A DNA stretch of 64,000 bases from Betaproteobacteria bacterium HGW-Betaproteobacteria-7 (GTDB lineage Bacteria; Pseudomonadota; Gammaproteobacteria; Burkholderiales; Rhodocyclaceae): the NCBI GenBank assembly GCA_002840765.1, contig PHCE01000007.1, positions 1 through 64,000 of the forward strand, given 5' to 3'. How positions within the stretch are numbered: the stretch's first letter is position 1; the number at the start of each line of letters is the position of its first letter. Below, piece after piece: positions 17,575 to 29,172 of the stretch. The position numbers and the translations under genes were made by a program. The notes under the pieces were generated by a model, which saw nothing but the letters and a program-made list of their open reading frames with translations, ran no database searches and was not told the origin of the DNA.

Positions 17575-18159
17575 ATGAGCCTTTCCGTCAAGGTGCAGAC
17601 GCACCAGCTGTCCACCCATGCTGTCCTGTGTGCTTCCGGTTTCAACCAGGTCAGCGGCGATTCGTCGGCCATAGAGGCGATGACCGATTTTTCCCGTGTG
17701 CCGGCCGTTACCGTTGCCGCCAGCGCCTCGCTCGGCGAGGCCAATGCCCGCATGATCTCGCGCGGCGTTCGCCTGCTGATGGTTACCGGCCACGACGAGC
17801 AGGTGCTCGGCCTGATCACCGCCCGTGACATCCTCGGCGAGAAGCCGTTGCAACTGTTGCAGGCGCGTGGTGGCCGGCGCGAGGATCTGGCGGTGGCCGA
17901 CCTGATGGTGAAAATCGGGGCCATCGATACCCTGTACCTGACCGAGGTCATGAATGCCCGCGTCAGCGACATCTTCAATGCGCTGAAGGAAATCGGACGG
18001 CAGCACATCCTGGTTGAAGACGTCGACCAGGCCAGTGGCCAGCCGCGCGTCCGCGGCATCTTCTCGGCCACCCAGATCGGCCGCCAGCTCGGTGTGCCGG
18101 TGCTCGGCTTCGACCTGCCGAAGACCTTCGCCGAAATTGAAGCGGCGCTTGCCAACTAA
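17575..18159 (+). CDS. CBS domain protein
   Basis: Paired CBS-like segments (VTGHDEQVLGLITARDILGE; HILVEDVDQASGQPRVRGIFSATQIGR). Confidence 0.8.
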   Translation: MSLSVKVQTHQLSTHAVLCASGFNQVSGDSSAIEAMTDFSRVPAVTVAASASLGEANARMISRGVRLLMVTGHDEQVLGLITARDILGEKPLQLLQARGGRREDLAVADLMVKIGAIDTLYLTEVMNARVSDIFNALKEIGRQHILVEDVDQASGQPRVRGIFSATQIGRQLGVPVLGFDLPKTFAEIEAALAN

Positions 18160-18177
18160 CCCATTGAAAGAAGTTTG

Positions 18178-20172
18178 ATGCCCGCCATGCAATCCCATTC
18201 CGACGCCGGCAAGGTCGTCTCCGCCCGCGATGCCGTCCGCCTGATCAAGGACGGTGACACCGTCGCCACCGGCGGCTTCGTCGGCATCGGCTTTGCCGAG
18301 AATATCGCCGTCGCCCTCGAGCAGCGTTTCCTCAAGGCGGCGGCCGACGATGTGCATGGCCTCGGCAGTCCGCGCAACCTGACGCTGGTCTATGCTGCCG
18401 GTCAGGGCGATGGCAAGGAACGCGGCCTCAACCATCTTGGCCACGACGGCCTGGTCGGCCGGGTGCTCGGCGGCCACTGGGGATTGGTGCCGAAGCTGCA
18501 ACAACTGGCGGTGAGCAATCGCATCGAGGCCTACAACCTGCCGCAGGGGGTGATCGCCCATCTGTTCCGCGACATCGCCGCCGGCAAGCCCGGGACCATC
18601 ACCCGCGTCGGGCTGGGTACCTTCGTCGATCCGCGTTTCGGCGGCGGCAAGCTGAATGAAATGACGACGAAAGACGTCGTCCGCCTGATGGACATCGACG
18701 GTGAGGAATACCTGTTCTACAAGGCCTTTCCGATCCACGTCGGTATCATCCGCGGCACCACCGCCGATCCGGATGGCAACATCACCATGGAGAAGGAGGC
18801 GTTGACCCTGGAGGCCCTGGCCATCGCCATGGCGGCGCGCAACTCCGGCGGCATCGTCATCGCCCAGGTCGAGCGCATCGCCGAGCGCGGTACGCTTAAC
18901 CCGCGCCAGGTGAAGATTCCCGGCATCCTGGTCGATTGCGTGGTGGTCGCCGAGAAGCCCGAATACCACATGCAGACCTTCATCGAGCAGTACAGCCCGG
19001 CCTTCGCCGGCGAGATCAAGGTGCCGATGTCGGCGATTGCCCCGATGGTGATGAGCGAGCGCAAGATCATCGCCCGCCGGGCGGCGCTCGAACTGCGCGC
19101 CAACGCCGTGGTCAATCTCGGCATCGGCATGCCCGAAGGCGTCGCCAACGTCGCCGCCGAGGAACATATCATCGACCTGCTGACGCTCACCGCCGAACCT
19201 GGCGTCATCGGCGGCATTCCGGCCGGCGGCCTGAATTTCGGCGCCGCCACCAACACCCAGGCGATTATCGACCAGCCCAGCCAGTTCGACTTCTACGACG
19301 GCGGCGGCCTCGACATCGCGTTTCTCGGTCTGGCCCAGGCCGACCGCCAGGGCAATCTCAACGTTTCCAAGTTCGGCCCGCGCCTGGCCGGCGCCGGCGG
19401 CTTCATCAACATCTCGCAGAACGCCAAGAAAGTCGTTTTCGTCGGCACCTTCACCGCCGGCAATCTCGAAGTCGCCATCGCCGACGGCCAACTGCGCATT
19501 CTCGAGGACGGCGGCGCCACCAAGTTCGTCGACGAGGTCGAACACCGCACCTTCAGCGGCCCGCAGGCTGCCAAGTGGGGCAAGGACGTGGTCTACATCA
19601 CCGAGCGCTGCGTCTTCCAGCTGACCGCAGAGGGACTGGAACTGACCGAGATCGCTCCCGGCGTCGATTTGCAGCGCGACATCCTCGACAAAATGGCTTT
19701 CCGCCCGTTGCTGCGCGGCGAACCGAAACTGATGGACCCCCGCATCTTCGCCGAAGCGCCGATGAGCATCCGTCCGGAAATGCTCGAACGGCCGCTCAGT
19801 GAGCGCCTTTCCTTCGATGCCGGGCAGAACTTATTTTTCGTCGATTTCGCCGGCCTTTCCGTGCGCAGCGAAAGCGATATCACGCGCATCCGTGCCGCCG
19901 TTGATGAGCGCCTGCAAGCGCTCGGCCACAAGGTCTACGCCATCGTCAATTACGATCGCTTCAACATTGTCCCGGAGCTGGCCGACGCCTATGCGGCGAT
20001 GGTTCGCGACATCGTCGAGGCCTACTATCACGACGTCACCCGCTACACCTCGAGCGCCTTCCTTCGGGTCAAGCTTGGCCAGGCCTTCGCTGGCCGGCAA
20101 CTGGCAGCGCAGCTCTACGCCAGCGCCGAGGAAGCGCACGGCGGTCTGGGTGGCGCTCGCCCTGTTCGTTGA
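18178..20172 (+). CDS. Fused alpha/beta CoA-transferase (acetate/acyl CoA-transferase, YdiF-like)
   Basis: [40 protein letters not shown]; full-length fused protein. Confidence 0.9.
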   Translation: MPAMQSHSDAGKVVSARDAVRLIKDGDTVATGGFVGIGFAENIAVALEQRFLKAAADDVHGLGSPRNLTLVYAAGQGDGKERGLNHLGHDGLVGRVLGGHWGLVPKLQQLAVSNRIEAYNLPQGVIAHLFRDIAAGKPGTITRVGLGTFVDPRFGGGKLNEMTTKDVVRLMDIDGEEYLFYKAFPIHVGIIRGTTADPDGNITMEKEALTLEALAIAMAARNSGGIVIAQVERIAERGTLNPRQVKIPGILVDCVVVAEKPEYHMQTFIEQYSPAFAGEIKVPMSAIAPMVMSERKIIARRAALELRANAVVNLGIGMPEGVANVAAEEHIIDLLTLTAEPGVIGGIPAGGLNFGAATNTQAIIDQPSQFDFYDGGGLDIAFLGLAQADRQGNLNVSKFGPRLAGAGGFINISQNAKKVVFVGTFTAGNLEVAIADGQLRILEDGGATKFVDEVEHRTFSGPQAAKWGKDVVYITERCVFQLTAEGLELTEIAPGVDLQRDILDKMAFRPLLRGEPKLMDPRIFAEAPMSIRPEMLERPLSERLSFDAGQNLFFVDFAGLSVRSESDITRIRAAVDERLQALGHKVYAIVNYDRFNIVPELADAYAAMVRDIVEAYYHDVTRYTSSAFLRVKLGQAFAGRQLAAQLYASAEEAHGGLGGARPVR

Positions 20173-20242
20173 GGCGCCGGGGGCGCTCAAGTCCGTGCAA
20201 GACCTTATAATTCCCGCCATCAACCCCCATACGGAGCAACAC

Positions 20243-20515
20243 ATGGCACGTACCGTCAATTGCATCAAGCTCGGCCGCGAGGCTGAAGGTCTCGACTTTC
20301 CTCCCTATCCGGGCGCCCTCGGTCAGCGCATTTACGAGAGCGTTTCGAAGGAAGCATGGCAGCAATGGATCAAGATGCAGACCATGCTCATCAACGAGAA
20401 CCGGCTCAATCTGGTCGATGCGCGGCATCGCAAGTATCTGTCCGAACAGGTCGAGAAGCATTTCTTCGGCGATGGCGCCGACCAGATCCAGGGTTACGTG
20501 CCGCCCAAGGACTGA
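20243..20515 (+). CDS. yggX: Fe(2+)-trafficking/oxidative damage protein YggX
   Basis: [32 protein letters not shown]...; preceded by GGAG. Confidence 0.95.
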   Translation: MARTVNCIKLGREAEGLDFPPYPGALGQRIYESVSKEAWQQWIKMQTMLINENRLNLVDARHRKYLSEQVEKHFFGDGADQIQGYVPPKD

Positions 20516-23500
20516 GCTGAATTGACGGCGCCGCTTGCCGGCGCCGGTCTGGGATTGGCCAGCGTCGGGAAGGTGCGGCGGGCCTCGATAATGGTTTCCA
20601 GGGCTTCCGGGAAGGCGAAGGCTTCGATTTCGCCGACCAGTCTGTCGCCGACCGGGCCGAGCGCGGCGCGCAGTTTTCCGGCCTGCTCGGTGCCGCGCCG
20701 ATAAGCTTCCAGGTCGGCCATCCTGAGCAGTTCTTCCAGTTCATTGAGGAGTTGGCGCAGCAGCGGCCAGTCGATCTCGGCCGGTGACTGCTCGGGCTTG
20801 GGCAAGGCTTTGGCCAAGCCCTGAAGCAGCGCCTGCAGTTGCTGCTCGACGGCGCCGAGCGTCGGTTCCAGCTGGCTTTCCAGCTGCCCTTCCTTGATTG
20901 CTGCCTCCAGGCGGGCGGCGCCTTGTCGCAGGTCGCCGGCGCCGATATTGCCGGCAACGCCTTTCAGCGAATGAGCGACGATGCGGGCATTTTCCCGGTC
21001 GCCGCTAGCCAGGGCACCGCGCACCCTGTCAATGTCGTTGCCGTGCAGTTCGCTGAACATCGACAACAAGTGCAGATACTGGCCGAGCTTGTTACGAACG
21101 ACGTGCAGGCCGGCGTCGACGTCGAGGTCAGGCAGGCGGCGCAAGGCAGCAAGCACCTGTTCGTCGCCAGCCGGCGCGGGCGCCGGCTGTGGGCGCTGTT
21201 TAATCACGGTAGCGCGTGGATCCACCGGCTCGCTGTCGGTCACGCTGCTCTTGCCGCGCTGCAGGCGGGCGGTGAACCAGAAGCAGCTACCGACACCCGG
21301 CTCGCTATCCACACCGGTTTCGCCGCCCATCAGTTCCGCCAGGCGGCGGGTGATGGCCAGCCCGAGGCCGGTCCCGCCATAGCGGCGGGTGGTGGACGGG
21401 TCGGCCTGCTCGAAAGCCTTGAACAACTGGGGGATGGTCTCGTGGGCGATGCCGATGCCTGTGTCCTGGACGGCGAAGCGGACCAGCAGGCTGCCATTTC
21501 CCTCGGTCAACAGGTCGGCGCTCAACTGGATGCAACCCTGCTCGGTGAATTTGACGGCATTGCTGGCGTAATTGAGCAGGGCCTGGCGCAGTCGGGTCGG
21601 GTCGCCGTGCAGCGAGATCGGCACGTTGCCTGGCGCGACATCGACGCGCAGTCCCTTGGCAACCGCCGATTCGTTGATCAGGCCGGCGACATGGTCGAGG
21701 ACGTCGGCAAGCCGGAAATCGGTGTGCTCGATCTGCAGGCGCCCAGCCTCGATCTTCGACAGGTCGAGAATGTCGTTGAGCACGGACATAAGATGCTGCG
21801 CGGCGGCGTTGACCTTGCCCAGGCGGACCGCCTGCTGCGGCGTTGGATTCTCGCGGGCGAGCAGATGGGTGATGCCGAGGATGGCATTCATCGGCGTCCG
21901 GATCTCGTGGCTCATGTTGGCGAGGAAGGCGCTCTTCGCCTGATTGGCCGCCTCGGCCTGATCCATGGCCAGGTGCAGCTCGGTCGTGCGCTGGCGCACC
22001 TGAACTTCAAGGCTGAGACGTTGGTTTTCCACTTCGGCCCGCAGCCGTTTCTGCTCGGTGATGTCCTGCTTGACGGCAACGAAGTGGCTGATTTCGCCAT
22101 CCTCGCGACGCACCGGGGCGACGATGGCAAGTTCCGTGTATTCGCTGCCGTCCTTGCGCCGATTCTCGAACTCGCCCTTCCAGGTCTCACCGCGGCCCAG
22201 CGTCAGCCACAACTCGTGGTAAACGGCTGCTTTCGTGTTGCCTGATTGCAGCACGCGTGGATTCTGGCCGATGACCTCGCTCTGCGCGTAACCGGTCGCT
22301 TGCTCGAAGGCTGAATTGACGTACTCGATATTGCCGGCCAGATCGGTGATGACAATGCTCGCCGGGCTTTGTTCGACGACCTGCGACAGCTTGCGCAGCT
22401 GCGCCTCGGCTGACTTGCGGGCGCTGATGTCGTGGACGATGGCAAACAGCAGTTCGCGCTCGTCGATGCGGATCGGCCCCCAGAAGGCCTCGATCTCCCG
22501 TTCGCGGCCGTCGGCCATGCGCTGGCGGCTGAATAGCTGGCCGATGTCGGAATCGTCCGCTGTTGCCGTCGCCGGCAGTGCTGCCAGATCGCGCAGGGTC
22601 ATGGTGCACAGGGTCTCGGCCGGCCAGCCGTAGAAGCTGCAGGCTGCCGGATTGACCTCGAGCACTTGGGTGTCGACGGGATCGATGATCAGCATCGGCG
22701 TGTGCTGGTTGTCGAACAGTGCGCGGTAACGGGCCTCGCTATGCACCAGCGCCTGGCGGCCGCTAGCCAGTGCCTCGGTCTTTTCGGCGACGCGGCGGCG
22801 GAGCAGGGTGTTGCCGGCCAGTGCCAGAAGCAGCAACAGCCCGAGTCCGCCGATGGCCAGCCACACCTCGCGCGGCACTACGCTCGGCGCCGGGGCGGCT
22901 ATCCAGCGGCCGACAATGCGGAAATAAGGTGAGTCGGCCTCCGCCTGCCAGCGCTCGAGATAGCCGTCGATGATGTCCTGAACCTCACTGTTCGCTGCCT
23001 TGCGTGTTGCGTAATACAGCCGCGCCGGCTGGAACATCAACGTGGACTGGTGGAGCTGGAAAGTCGCCGCATTCGTATCGCCGTAGAAACGATTGGCCAC
23101 GGCGCCATCAACCGTACCGGCGGCCACCTGTTCAAATGCTGCCTGTAGCGAAGCCACCGGCACCAGTTCTGTGTGGATGCCGAAGCCGGTCAGCAGTTCG
23201 CCCAAGTAGGCCTGCTGGATCGAGCCCTCGAGCACTGCCAGGCGTTTGCCGGCGAGGTCGGTGTAGGAGACGATCGGTGCTTCCCGACGGTTGTAGATGC
23301 TCGACCAGTCGTGCAGCGCCGGTGTCTTGTGAAAGGCGAGCGTCCGCGCCCGCTCGTCGGTATGGGCGACATCCGGCAGCAGGTCGATGCTGCCCTCACC
23401 GAGGGCGCTGAGGCACTCCTGCCAGCGGCATGGGACGGCAACCAGCGTCCAGCCCTCCTGGCGGGCGATTTCGCCGAGCAATTCGCCGAGAATGCCGCTT

Positions 23501-23658
23501 GGCTGACCAGCCGGGTCGAGCATCAGCTTGGGGGGATTGGCATAGATGCCGACGCGCAGTTCGCGAGTTTCGCCAAGTGCCGGCTGAGCGCCAAGGCTGC
23601 ACAGGATCAGCAGGCAGGCGGCGACAATTCGGGGCAGGGCGAGGCGTGAGGCAATCAT
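20494..23658 (-). CDS. Sensor histidine kinase: SBP_bac_3-like periplasmic domain, PAS repeats, HisKA, HATPase, Hpt; no receiver domain seen
   Basis: Signal peptide then [62 protein letters not shown]-terminal [16 protein letters not shown]. Confidence 0.9.
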   Translation of the reverse strand: MIASRLALPRIVAACLLILCSLGAQPALGETRELRVGIYANPPKLMLDPAGQPSGILGELLGEIARQEGWTLVAVPCRWQECLSALGEGSIDLLPDVAHTDERARTLAFHKTPALHDWSSIYNRREAPIVSYTDLAGKRLAVLEGSIQQAYLGELLTGFGIHTELVPVASLQAAFEQVAAGTVDGAVANRFYGDTNAATFQLHQSTLMFQPARLYYATRKAANSEVQDIIDGYLERWQAEADSPYFRIVGRWIAAPAPSVVPREVWLAIGGLGLLLLLALAGNTLLRRRVAEKTEALASGRQALVHSEARYRALFDNQHTPMLIIDPVDTQVLEVNPAACSFYGWPAETLCTMTLRDLAALPATATADDSDIGQLFSRQRMADGREREIEAFWGPIRIDERELLFAIVHDISARKSAEAQLRKLSQVVEQSPASIVITDLAGNIEYVNSAFEQATGYAQSEVIGQNPRVLQSGNTKAAVYHELWLTLGRGETWKGEFENRRKDGSEYTELAIVAPVRREDGEISHFVAVKQDITEQKRLRAEVENQRLSLEVQVRQRTTELHLAMDQAEAANQAKSAFLANMSHEIRTPMNAILGITHLLARENPTPQQAVRLGKVNAAAQHLMSVLNDILDLSKIEAGRLQIEHTDFRLADVLDHVAGLINESAVAKGLRVDVAPGNVPISLHGDPTRLRQALLNYASNAVKFTEQGCIQLSADLLTEGNGSLLVRFAVQDTGIGIAHETIPQLFKAFEQADPSTTRRYGGTGLGLAITRRLAELMGGETGVDSEPGVGSCFWFTARLQRGKSSVTDSEPVDPRATVIKQRPQPAPAPAGDEQVLAALRRLPDLDVDAGLHVVRNKLGQYLHLLSMFSELHGNDIDRVRGALASGDRENARIVAHSLKGVAGNIGAGDLRQGAARLEAAIKEGQLESQLEPTLGAVEQQLQALLQGLAKALPKPEQSPAEIDWPLLRQLLNELEELLRMADLEAYRRGTEQAGKLRAALGPVGDRLVGEIEAFAFPEALETIIEARRTFPTLANPRPAPASGAVNSAQSLGGT

Positions 23659-23738
23659 CGGGATGGCGCCGGCGGGTGGCGCGGCAGGGAGCGCGGACAG
23701 CCGAATATTGTAGGCGAAGCGGTGGGCGGCAACCGGAC

Positions 23739-23763
23739 AAAAAAATGCCCGGCAGTGCCGGGC
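23739..23763 (-). terminator. Rho-independent terminator downstream of rpiA
   Basis: GCCCGGC-AGT-GCCGGGC 7-bp stem followed (minus strand) by ATTTTTTT. Confidence 0.75.
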
Positions 23764-23917
23764 CAGGGGAGAGAGTCCTGATCGTGCTGTCAGGTGGTCT
23801 ACTGCTTTGGCAAACGCGGGCCCAAGTAGTAACGGCGGCCCCACAGATGCGCTGAACATCAGTCTAGGCCGCCGTTGTTACAGCAGGATGACGGCTGGCG
23901 TGCCGTCGGTCGTTGTT

Positions 23918-24586
23918 TCAGTCGATGCGGCGGACACCTTCGGCAGTGCCGAGCAGCAGCACGTTGGCCGGGCGCAGGGCGAACAGGCCGTTGGTGACGA
24001 CGCCGACGATCTGGTTGATCTGCGCCTCCAGGCCCTTGGGGTCGCTGATCGACAGGCCGTGCACATCGAGGATGACGTTGCCGTTGTCGGTAACGAAGCC
24101 CGCGCGCAACACTGGCTTGCCGCCCAGGCAGGTCAGTTCGCGGGCAACCTGGGCGCGGGCCATGGGGATCACCTCGACCGGCAAAGGAAACTTGCCCATG
24201 GTATCGACCAGCTTCGAGGCATCGCAGATGCAGACGAAGGTCTTGGCCACCGCGGCAACGATTTTCTCGCGCGTCAGCGCGCCGCCGCCGCCCTTGATCA
24301 TGTTCAGGCCGCCATCGATCTCGTCCGCGCCATCGACATAGACGGGAATTTCTTCGACCTCGTTGAGATCGAGCACGCGGATGCCATGCCCTTCCAGACG
24401 CTTGCGCGTCGCCTCGGAACTGGCGACGGCCGTCGGGTAGCGATCCTTCAGGGCGGCCAGGGCATCGATGAAGAAATTGGCCGTCGAGCCGGTGCCGACG
24501 CCGATGATGCTGCCGGCCGGCGCATTCGCCGCCACATAATCGGCGGCGGCCTGGGCCACGGCCTGCTTGAGTTCGTCCTGGGTCAT
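23918..24586 (-). CDS. rpiA: Ribose-5-phosphate isomerase A
   Basis: [42 protein letters not shown]. Confidence 0.96.
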   Translation of the reverse strand: MTQDELKQAVAQAAADYVAANAPAGSIIGVGTGSTANFFIDALAALKDRYPTAVASSEATRKRLEGHGIRVLDLNEVEEIPVYVDGADEIDGGLNMIKGGGGALTREKIVAAVAKTFVCICDASKLVDTMGKFPLPVEVIPMARAQVARELTCLGGKPVLRAGFVTDNGNVILDVHGLSISDPKGLEAQINQIVGVVTNGLFALRPANVLLLGTAEGVRRID

Positions 24587-24705
24587 GCCTGCTTCTCCTG
24601 GTGAGTCGTTATCGACCGCCATTTTACCTGTCAAAAAAGTTTAACTTTCTGATTGTCCGGAACGTACTAAACTGGCTATACGGTTTTTTTATAAGGGAGA
24701 ATGCG

Positions 24706-25365
24706 ATGATCGAGGAAAAGAATAAAGCTCAGGAAGCAAACGCCGCTGCCAAGCCGGCGGCCGCCTCAGCCACTCAGGCTGCCGTGGCGAAACCCGCAGC
24801 AGCCGTGACCGCGAAGAAGGTTGCCGCCAAACCGGCAGCCAAACCGGCAGCCAAGCCAGCCGCCAAGCCAGCCGCCAAGCCAGCCGCCAAGCCTGCGGCG
24901 CAAGCGAGCACGAAGCCCGCAGCCAAGCCGGCAGTCGTCAAGGCTGCAGCAAAGCCGGCGGCGACCGCCGCCACGGCCAAGCCCCCGGTCACCCGCAAGC
25001 GCTCGGCCGTCGACGAGACCGTCGACAAGCATCAGAAGGAGCTGGCCGATGCCTTGGTGCAGGCGCAGGCAATCAAGTACGACAAGAGCAAGCACATCAA
25101 GCCGGCGGCCAAAGCCGCCAAGCCGGCGAAGGCCGAGAGGCCGGTCAAGGCAAAGAAGCAGAAGCTGGTGCGCGACAGCTTCGCCATGCCGGAAGGCGAG
25201 TACGCCCTGATCGGCGAACTCAAGAAGCGCCTGGCCGGCGAGTTCAAGAAGTCGGAACTGCTACGGGCTGGCGTCATCGTCCTGGCGGCGCTCAACGATA
25301 CTGAGCTGAAGGCGGTCATGAGCCACGTCGAGCGCATCAAGACCGGGCGCCCGAGCAAGAAGTAA
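24706..25365 (+). CDS. Histone H1-like KPAA-repeat protein with conserved C-terminal domain
   Basis: AAKPAAKPAAKP repeats; C-terminus KLVRDSFAMPEGEYALIGELKKRLAGEFKKSELLRAGV; RBS-like AAGGGAGA before ATG. Confidence 0.8.
   Translation: MIEEKNKAQEANAAAKPAAASATQAAVAKPAAAVTAKKVAAKPAAKPAAKPAAKPAAKPAAKPAAQASTKPAAKPAVVKAAAKPAATAATAKPPVTRKRSAVDETVDKHQKELADALVQAQAIKYDKSKHIKPAAKAAKPAKAERPVKAKKQKLVRDSFAMPEGEYALIGELKKRLAGEFKKSELLRAGVIVLAALNDTELKAVMSHVERIKTGRPSKK
24830..24897 (+). repeat. 12-nt coding minisatellite (GCCAARCCRGCM units)
   Basis: Tandem GCCAAACCGGCA / GCCAAGCCAGCC units, three consecutive identical GCCAAGCCAGCC copies. Confidence 0.85.
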
Positions 25366-25405
25366 AGGTGTTGGCGAGCCGGCAGCGTGCCGCCGGCTCG
25401 TGTCC

Positions 25406-26770
25406 TCAGGCGTTGTCGTCGGGGGCGAGGGCAGCATTCTGCATGCCCAGGCGGCGCATTTTTTCCCACAGCGTCTTACGCGAAATGCCGAGCGCTTCGG
25501 CTGTGTGCGTCATGTGCCAGGCGTGCTTCTCGAGGGCGATCTGCAGGTAGTTCTTTTCGCAGGCCAGCAGGTATTCCGACAGGGACGGTGATGCGCTGCC
25601 CTCGCCATCGCCGCTGTCCAGGCTATCGCCGAAAAATGCTTCGGCATCGAGCAGCGGTCCTGGCGACAGGATGCAGGCGCGTTCGACGGCGTGTTTCAGC
25701 TCGCGGATGTTGCCCGGCCAGGCGTAGAGCGCCAGAACCTGCTCCGTGCCCGGGTCGATGCGGCGCGTCTCCTGCGGATTGGCCCGGTTGAAGGTTTCGA
25801 CGTAGTGGCGGAGAAACCAGCGGATGTCGTCCTGCCGTTCGCGCAGCGGCGGGATGCGCACCTGGATGACGTGGATCCGGTAGTAGAGATCCTCGCGGAA
25901 CTGTCCGCGTTCGACCATTTCCTTGAGATCGCGGTGAGTCGCGCAGACCAGCCGGAAATCGACGGGAATGGCGCCTTCGCCGCCAACGCGGACGATTGAC
26001 CGCTCCTGGACGACACGCAGCAGCTTCGACTGCATGGCCAGGGGCATTTCACCGATTTCATCGAGGAACAGGGTGCCGCCGCCGGCCTGTTCAATGTAGC
26101 CGCGCTTGGTTTTGCCAGCCCCGGTAAAGGCTCCCTTGTCGAAGCCGAACAGTTCGGCTTCGAGCAGGCTCTCGGGAATGGCGGCGCAATTGACGGCGAC
26201 GAAAGGCGAGGCGCTGGCGCAGGCCTGACGATGGAATTCGCGGGCGACGTGCTCCTTGCCGACGCCCGATTCGCCGGTGATGAGCAGGGCCGAGGCGTGC
26301 CGGGCCAGGCGCGGCAGGGTGTCGGCGATGCGGCGCATGGCCGGCGAGACGCCGAGCAAGCCGACTTCGCCGCTGGCCAGGGTGCCGTATTCCTCGGCCA
26401 GACCGCGGACCTTGAGCACCAGCAGATCGGCCTCGAACGGTTTGGCGATGTAGTCGGCGGCGCCGGCCTTGAGCAGTTCGACAGCGCGGTCGATGCTGCC
26501 GAAGGCGGTCATGAACAGGAAGGGTGGCAGCATCGGCAGGCGGGCCGAGAGTTCGAGGAACAGGTCGCCGCCATTGCGGTCGGGCAGGCGGATGTCGCTG
26601 ACGACCACGCCATAGCGCCGGCCTTCCAACGCTGCCGTGGCCTCGCGGGCGGTGCGCCACCAGTCGACGTCGAAGCCTTCGAGCTGGAAACGCTGCGACA
26701 GCGATTCGCCCATGATGACATCGTCTTCGATCAGGCACAGGCGGAGACGGGGTTCAGACGGTGTTGCCAT
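25406..26770 (-). CDS. NtrC-family sigma54-dependent response regulator
   Basis: REC start LCLIEDDVIMGESL; GESGVGKEHVAREFHR; GAFTGA; Fis-type HTH C-terminus. Confidence 0.95.
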   Translation of the reverse strand: MATPSEPRLRLCLIEDDVIMGESLSQRFQLEGFDVDWWRTAREATAALEGRRYGVVVSDIRLPDRNGGDLFLELSARLPMLPPFLFMTAFGSIDRAVELLKAGAADYIAKPFEADLLVLKVRGLAEEYGTLASGEVGLLGVSPAMRRIADTLPRLARHASALLITGESGVGKEHVAREFHRQACASASPFVAVNCAAIPESLLEAELFGFDKGAFTGAGKTKRGYIEQAGGGTLFLDEIGEMPLAMQSKLLRVVQERSIVRVGGEGAIPVDFRLVCATHRDLKEMVERGQFREDLYYRIHVIQVRIPPLRERQDDIRWFLRHYVETFNRANPQETRRIDPGTEQVLALYAWPGNIRELKHAVERACILSPGPLLDAEAFFGDSLDSGDGEGSASPSLSEYLLACEKNYLQIALEKHAWHMTHTAEALGISRKTLWEKMRRLGMQNAALAPDDNA

Positions 26771-28208
26771 AAGGAATATCAACCTTGAAGGTGGTGTAGC
26801 CAGGCAAGCTCTCGACCTCGATTTCGCCTGCCAGCTGCTGGACGATCTGGTAGACGATCCACAGGCCTAGGCCGTGGCCCCGGTCACTGGTTGTGGCGAA
26901 GGGCTCGAACAGGGTGTCCATGCGCTCCTGCGGGATGTAGTCGCCATCATTGGTGACGGCCAGACGTAAATGCCGGTCGCCGGGTTCGACCAGCAGACGC
27001 ACTCCGCCGCCCTCTTCGGCGGCACTGATGGCATTGAGCAGCAGATTGAGCAGGATCTGGCGCATCAGTGTGGCGGGTAGCGCCAGTGGCTGGTGCAGCT
27101 CGCTGACGACGACCACGCCGATGCCGCGGCCATGAGCTTCGGCTTCGGCGAGGATCAGCAGGTCGGCAACATCCTCTGGGGCGAACGGGCGATCCTTGGC
27201 CTTGCTCTCGACCAGCAGGGCGCCGACCGTATGGCGAATCTGCGTCAGGCCGCGTTCGAGCAACGATAGCGTGCTCAACGCCAGCGGATCGTTGCCGCTG
27301 CCGTGGCGCTGGTAAGTGTTGATGGCGGTCAGCATGCCGGCCAGCGGGTTGTTGATCTCGTGGGCAATGCCGGCGGTCAGCCGGCCGACTGCCGCCAGGC
27401 GTTCCGAGACCACCATCTGTCGTTCCAGCTCCTGCTTGTCTTTCAGTTCGCCGACCATGCGCTGATAGGCTTCGGCCAGTTGGCCGATCTCGTCGCCGCT
27501 CTTCGGCAGGTCGGTCAGGCGCGACTCGGCCAGTTCGCCGGGAACGCGGCGCATGGCCTCAGCCAGGCGCAGCAGCGGTTCGCCGGTGCGGCTGGCCCAG
27601 ACCCAGGAGATCGGGGCGATGATCAGCAGCACCAGTACGGTGACCAGGGCGGCGCGTTTGACCAGGCCGACGAAGCGCGGCATGAAGGAAACCTTGGAGT
27701 AACCGAGGATGACATGGCCGAGAGCGACGCCGTCGGCGACCAGCGGCGACATGACGAAGTACACCGGTGATCCGGCTGGTTCGAGGACGCGCTGGGCCAT
27801 TGCGTCGCCACCGACCGAGCCGCTGCGCAACTGGGCGTAGGCGCCGCCCTTGGTGGCCGGGCTGCTGCCGATGGGAAATTCGCGCGGCTTGCTCGAGACG
27901 AAAACCTTGTAGTCGGCATCGGTGATCAGCACCACCTCGGCGTGCAGTTCTGGCGCCGCTGGATAGGTTTCGCGCGCCGACTGCAGGATCTCGTAGGCGC
28001 GCCAGATGTCGTCGTGCAGCACCGGGCCGACCAGCGTGTTGGCCAGCACCCGACCGAGGCTCTTGGCGTGGCCTTCCAGGTTCAGACGCATTTCGTCGTA
28101 TTCCCAGACGACCAGCGCGGCGGTCACTGAAATGGCGGTGCCGAGCACGGCGCCCATCACCCGCAGCGGAATCTTCCAGCGCAGTGAGAGGTTGCGGCGG
28201 AAGATCAT
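26754..28208 (-). CDS. Membrane sensor histidine kinase (HAMP, HisKA, HATPase)
   Basis: GRLTAGIAHEINNPLAGML; GHGLGLWIVYQIV; two TM segments; overlaps RR gene. Confidence 0.93.
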   Translation of the reverse strand: MIFRRNLSLRWKIPLRVMGAVLGTAISVTAALVVWEYDEMRLNLEGHAKSLGRVLANTLVGPVLHDDIWRAYEILQSARETYPAAPELHAEVVLITDADYKVFVSSKPREFPIGSSPATKGGAYAQLRSGSVGGDAMAQRVLEPAGSPVYFVMSPLVADGVALGHVILGYSKVSFMPRFVGLVKRAALVTVLVLLIIAPISWVWASRTGEPLLRLAEAMRRVPGELAESRLTDLPKSGDEIGQLAEAYQRMVGELKDKQELERQMVVSERLAAVGRLTAGIAHEINNPLAGMLTAINTYQRHGSGNDPLALSTLSLLERGLTQIRHTVGALLVESKAKDRPFAPEDVADLLILAEAEAHGRGIGVVVVSELHQPLALPATLMRQILLNLLLNAISAAEEGGGVRLLVEPGDRHLRLAVTNDGDYIPQERMDTLFEPFATTSDRGHGLGLWIVYQIVQQLAGEIEVESLPGYTTFKVDIPYGNTV

Positions 28209-29083
28209 TTGCCGTCGACCCGTTCGGCCATCTGGGCAATACCGTCGAACAGTGCCGGTTTGCCGACGGTGAAGCCGTCGAGGCGCAGGCGGCCGAGCAG
28301 TTCGCTGCCCAGCGGGTCAGCCTGCATGCCCAGCAACACCTGGCGGAACTGTTCGAGATCGCGTGCCGGAATGTCGCTGCGGGCGACAAAGGGCGGGTAA
28401 CCGAGCAGCGGCGAGCGGTTGATGATCCGCGTTGCGGCGGTCAGGTCGGGTCGCCCCTCGGCCAGTGTTTCCCAGACGTAACCGTCGACGGCGCCGCCAT
28501 CAGCCAGGCCGACGCCGACGGCTTCGACGACCTTGCGGTGGGCCCAGGTGAAGAACGTGCGGGCGAAGAAGCTGGATGGGCGCTCACCTTGTTGCAGCAG
28601 CAGGTATTGCGGATAAAGGAAGCCGGAATTGGAGTCGGGGTCGGAATAGGCGAAAACCTTGCCACGCAATTCGCCGATCGAATGCGTCTTATGGTCGTCA
28701 GCCGGCACGATCAGGTAGGACTGGTACAGGGGCTGGCCCCGCCAGAGCGGCACGGCGACCAGTCGGAATTCGCGGCGATGGCGGATATAGGGATAGCCGC
28801 AGAGCCAGGCGAAATCGATTTTGCCGGCGCGCAGCAGATCGCTGATTTCGCGGTAATTGCCGCGCTGGACGAAGACCACGGCGCGGTCGAGTTTCTTTTC
28901 CAGCCAGGCTCGCCACTGGCCGAGAAAGCTCACCTGATCGTCGAGGAAGACAGGTGTCAGGCCAATGCGCACAACTGCCCCGTCGGCGCTGGTGGCTGCC
29001 GCCGGCCAAGCCGGCAGGCTGGCCAGGGCCAGCAGCAGGCGGCGCCGGCGGGTGCGCAAAAGCGTTCGGTCGGACGGGAACAT
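28205..29083 (-). CDS. PhnD-like periplasmic substrate-binding protein
   Basis: Signal-like N-terminus; VRIGLTPVFLDDQVSFLGQWRAWLEKKL; overlaps downstream kinase gene by ATGA; start codon uncertain (29083 or 29125). Confidence 0.88.
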   Translation of the reverse strand: MFPSDRTLLRTRRRRLLLALASLPAWPAAATSADGAVVRIGLTPVFLDDQVSFLGQWRAWLEKKLDRAVVFVQRGNYREISDLLRAGKIDFAWLCGYPYIRHRREFRLVAVPLWRGQPLYQSYLIVPADDHKTHSIGELRGKVFAYSDPDSNSGFLYPQYLLLQQGERPSSFFARTFFTWAHRKVVEAVGVGLADGGAVDGYVWETLAEGRPDLTAATRIINRSPLLGYPPFVARSDIPARDLEQFRQVLLGMQADPLGSELLGRLRLDGFTVGKPALFDGIAQMAERVDGK

Positions 29084-29133
29084 GAGGCTGATGATAAGCG
29101 TCGCCCGCGCCGCCTCGCCAGCCATATTTCGCC

Positions 29134-29155
29134 GCTGTTACGCCGGCGTAGCACC
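29134..29155. promoter_or_regulatory. Palindrome 1 (TGTTACG-CCGG-CGTAGCA), putative regulator site
   Basis: Near-perfect inverted repeat sharing TGTTACGCC..CGTA with palindrome 2. Confidence 0.55.
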
Positions 29156-29172
29156 TTGCGCCGCAGCAATTC

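Noticed and set aside
17281-19545. 754-aa minus-strand ORF
   Set aside because: Antisense to CBS and CoA-transferase genes, which have clear motifs; codon-bias artefact
20839-22245. 468-aa plus-strand ORF
   Set aside because: Antisense to the sensor kinase gene; no recognisable protein features
24830-24897. Possible CRISPR-like tandem repeat
   Set aside because: Contiguous 12-nt coding repeats without spacers inside an H1-like protein gene
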